Made by a program: the position numbers and the translations under genes. Under the pieces are notes generated by a model, which worked only from the letters and a program-made list of their open reading frames with translations, did no database searches and had not been told where the DNA came from. From NCBI GenBank assembly GCA_964626595.1, contig CAZVFU010000016.1, positions 1 to 33,626 of the forward strand: a DNA stretch of 33,626 nucleotides, given 5' to 3'. Source of the DNA: JAWLFI01 sp964626595. GTDB taxonomy: Bacteria; Bacteroidota; Bacteroidia; Chitinophagales; Saprospiraceae. Positions 32,595 through 33,626 of the stretch are shown here, piece after piece (the stretch's first letter is position 1; every line of letters starts with the position of its first letter).

Positions 32595-32738
32595 GGGCGC
32601 AACCCTCGAGGGTCCGCCAGAGGGCGGACACCTCGGGGTCGGGCTGTGCAGGGGTGCCGTACTCACCTCGGCGCGATTTTCGCGCCTGCAGTTCGTACCC
32701 AGCCCCTCGCCGGGGCTGGCCCTTACCATCCCTTGCGC
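32595..32738 (+). repeat. GC-rich structured repeat, copy 3
   Basis: A 144-base GC-rich element. The ends pair as GCGCAA (32597-32602) with TTGCGC (32733-32738). The first arm is a 12-bp stem with one bulge (CGAGG-GTCCGCC with GGCGGAC-A-CCTCG, 32607-32635). The core GGTCGGGC (32637-32644) and GGGGTGCCGTACTCA (32651-32665) follow, the latter identical to copy 2. A GGCGCGATTTTCGCGCC hairpin and a CCAGCCCC/GGGGCTGG hairpin (about 32699-32719) precede the tail GCCCTTACCATCCC. Family not recognised. Confidence 0.87.
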
Positions 32739-32740
32739 GG

Positions 32741-32758
32741 TAGCCTCAGGCTAATTTT
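32741..32758 (+). terminator. Weak terminator-like hairpin after repeat copy 3
   Basis: TAGCC, loop TCA, GGCTA, then ATTTT. The stem is only 5 bp and the T-run short. It may end transcripts that pass through the FAH gene and the repeat. Confidence 0.3.
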
Positions 32759-32934
32759 ATAATGGCTTATCCTTTTTTGCCTCAGATACGGAACGCTTGG
32801 CCTTTATCTCTGAAAGCTGTTTAGCTGAAAATGTTCCTGTGCTTTTTTAATTTTAATAACATGATATACCTCCCCTTAAATGAGAGAGGCAGCACTTTAG
32901 GACTTTTTGGAGTCTTAACTATTAAATGTTTTAT
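32759..32934. other. Non-coding spacer before the LamG-like gene
   Basis: With repeat copy 3 this makes a gene-free gap of 360 bases (32575-32934). This part returns to normal AT content. I see no open frame and no convincing promoter motif, though the promoter of the gene starting at 32935 must be here. Confidence 0.5.
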
Positions 32935-33626
32935 ATGAAAAAGCCCTTATATACTCTTCTCTTATTGTTTTTTAGCTCTCAATTATGGAGCCAGGATTTA
33001 AACGAAGGACTCATTTTTCACTTTCCTTTTGCTGATTCTATAGCTGAAGTAGAATCAAATACATCCTTAGATATAGTCGGGCCTCAAGATCTGACAGAAA
33101 ACCGCTACGGAACATCAAATTGTGCCTGGGATTTGAGTCCAAACTCGAATACCATCGCATTTCAACTCAATGATCCTGAATTTGAAAGTCCAATGGAAGA
33201 GTTTACGGTCGCTCTTTGGATGCAGCTCGATGGAGCGGATTCTGCAGACATAGCGGATTATCAAAAATTAGTGGCCATGGATGATATCCATATGGCCCTA
33301 TTTGACCTGAATACGCCCCTTATTGGTTGTGATAACAATTGCGGGATTTGGGATATAGAATGGAATCAGAATTATTTTACTGATTACAATAATACGGATA
33401 CCTGGCACCAACTGGTTTGGAGCTTTGATGCCGGCGAGGTCAAACTCTATCGAGATGGTGAACTTAAGGCTGTTGATACCTTAACTGATAGGCCCACAAT
33501 AACGTCAAACTCCATAACTATTGGCGAGAACTTTTACGGGAAAATGGATGATATTCGGATCTATAATCGCTCCCTTTCTGAGTCTGATGTATTTGATTTG
33601 TATGAATTGGAAGAAAATTGCGGCGG
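32935..33626 (+). CDS. LamG/concanavalin-like secreted protein, partial (3' end cut)
   Basis: An open frame from the ATG at 32935 runs without stop to the window edge, giving 230 codons. The first 20 residues (MKKPLYTLLLLFFSSQLWSQ) form a signal peptide. The mature part, from the LIFHFPFADS segment through EEFTVALWMQLDG, TWHQLVWSFDAGEVKLYRDGEL and GKMDDIRIYNRSLSESDV, is a typical LamG-like jelly-roll (Laminin_G_3) domain, often carbohydrate-binding. In Bacteroidota such domains usually belong to larger surface proteins with a T9SS sorting domain, which would lie beyond the window. The visible end, EENCG, could lead into further repeats. Confidence 0.87.
   Translation, partial: MKKPLYTLLLLFFSSQLWSQDLNEGLIFHFPFADSIAEVESNTSLDIVGPQDLTENRYGTSNCAWDLSPNSNTIAFQLNDPEFESPMEEFTVALWMQLDGADSADIADYQKLVAMDDIHMALFDLNTPLIGCDNNCGIWDIEWNQNYFTDYNNTDTWHQLVWSFDAGEVKLYRDGELKAVDTLTDRPTITSNSITIGENFYGKMDDIRIYNRSLSESDVFDLYELEENCG

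Overview
This window is a stretch of Bacteroidota chromosome. The evidence is two secreted proteins with type IX secretion (T9SS) C-terminal sorting domains (one of type A, one of type B), an adhesin with SprB-like repeats, the gene order rpsF-rpsR-rplI, a DUF2723 membrane protein, and several TAnnTTTG-type -7 promoter boxes typical of that phylum. A Saprospiria- or Cytophagia-like member is plausible, but the class cannot be fixed from sequence reading alone. Coding density is high and the genes look like ordinary core and accessory chromosome. I see no phage, insertion sequence, CRISPR array, tRNA or rRNA.

Layout, left to right. 1-110: a truncated copy of a GC-rich structured repeat. 330-980: an M23 metallopeptidase. 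1098-5390: a tightly packed + strand run of panC, a flippase-like membrane protein, rfaE2, a Nif3-like protein and a coiled-coil zinc-ribbon protein. It ends at a perfect bidirectional terminator shared with the convergent dodecin gene. 5897-7841: a PhoD-like phosphatase and a Nudix hydrolase. 7847-9874 (-): a PF10136/Gcr-type membrane protein. 9974-10078: a candidate sigma-54 promoter followed at small-RNA distance by an intrinsic terminator. 10147-12866: ligA overlapping a VanX-like dipeptidase. 12874-15609 (-): an SprB-repeat protein with a type B sorting domain. 15794-16930: a T9SS-sorted CE1-type esterase. 16938-17120: second copy of the structured repeat. 17523-24047 (-): an outer-membrane-like protein, an alpha/beta hydrolase, rplI/rpsR/rpsF, a TPR protein, and an ECF sigma / putative anti-sigma / Spy-like operon. 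24163-26779: a PlsC-like acyltransferase, mtaB (-) and a peroxiredoxin-like protein. 26795-31818 (-): an M28 peptidase, rpiB and the DUF2723 protein, transcribed in the order DUF2723, rpiB, M28. 31969-32574: a FAH-family hydrolase. 32595-32738: third copy of the repeat. 32935-end: a LamG-like secreted protein cut by the window edge.

The envelope dominates: peptidoglycan enzymes (M23, VanX-like), heptose activation for LPS (RfaE2), phospholipid acylation (PlsC-like), T9SS cargo, an outer-membrane protein and an envelope-stress-like sigma operon. The rest is housekeeping: pantothenate, DNA ligation, ribosome, tRNA thiomethylation and sugar phosphates.

The two most interesting non-coding observations are: (1) a GC-rich multi-hairpin element present three times, whose closing stem differs between two copies by compensatory base changes, as expected of a structured RNA or a structure-recognised mobile repeat; and (2) an apparent sigma-54-controlled small RNA (about 78 nt) between the Gcr-type gene and ligA. 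Both are read directly from sequence, but their functions are inference.
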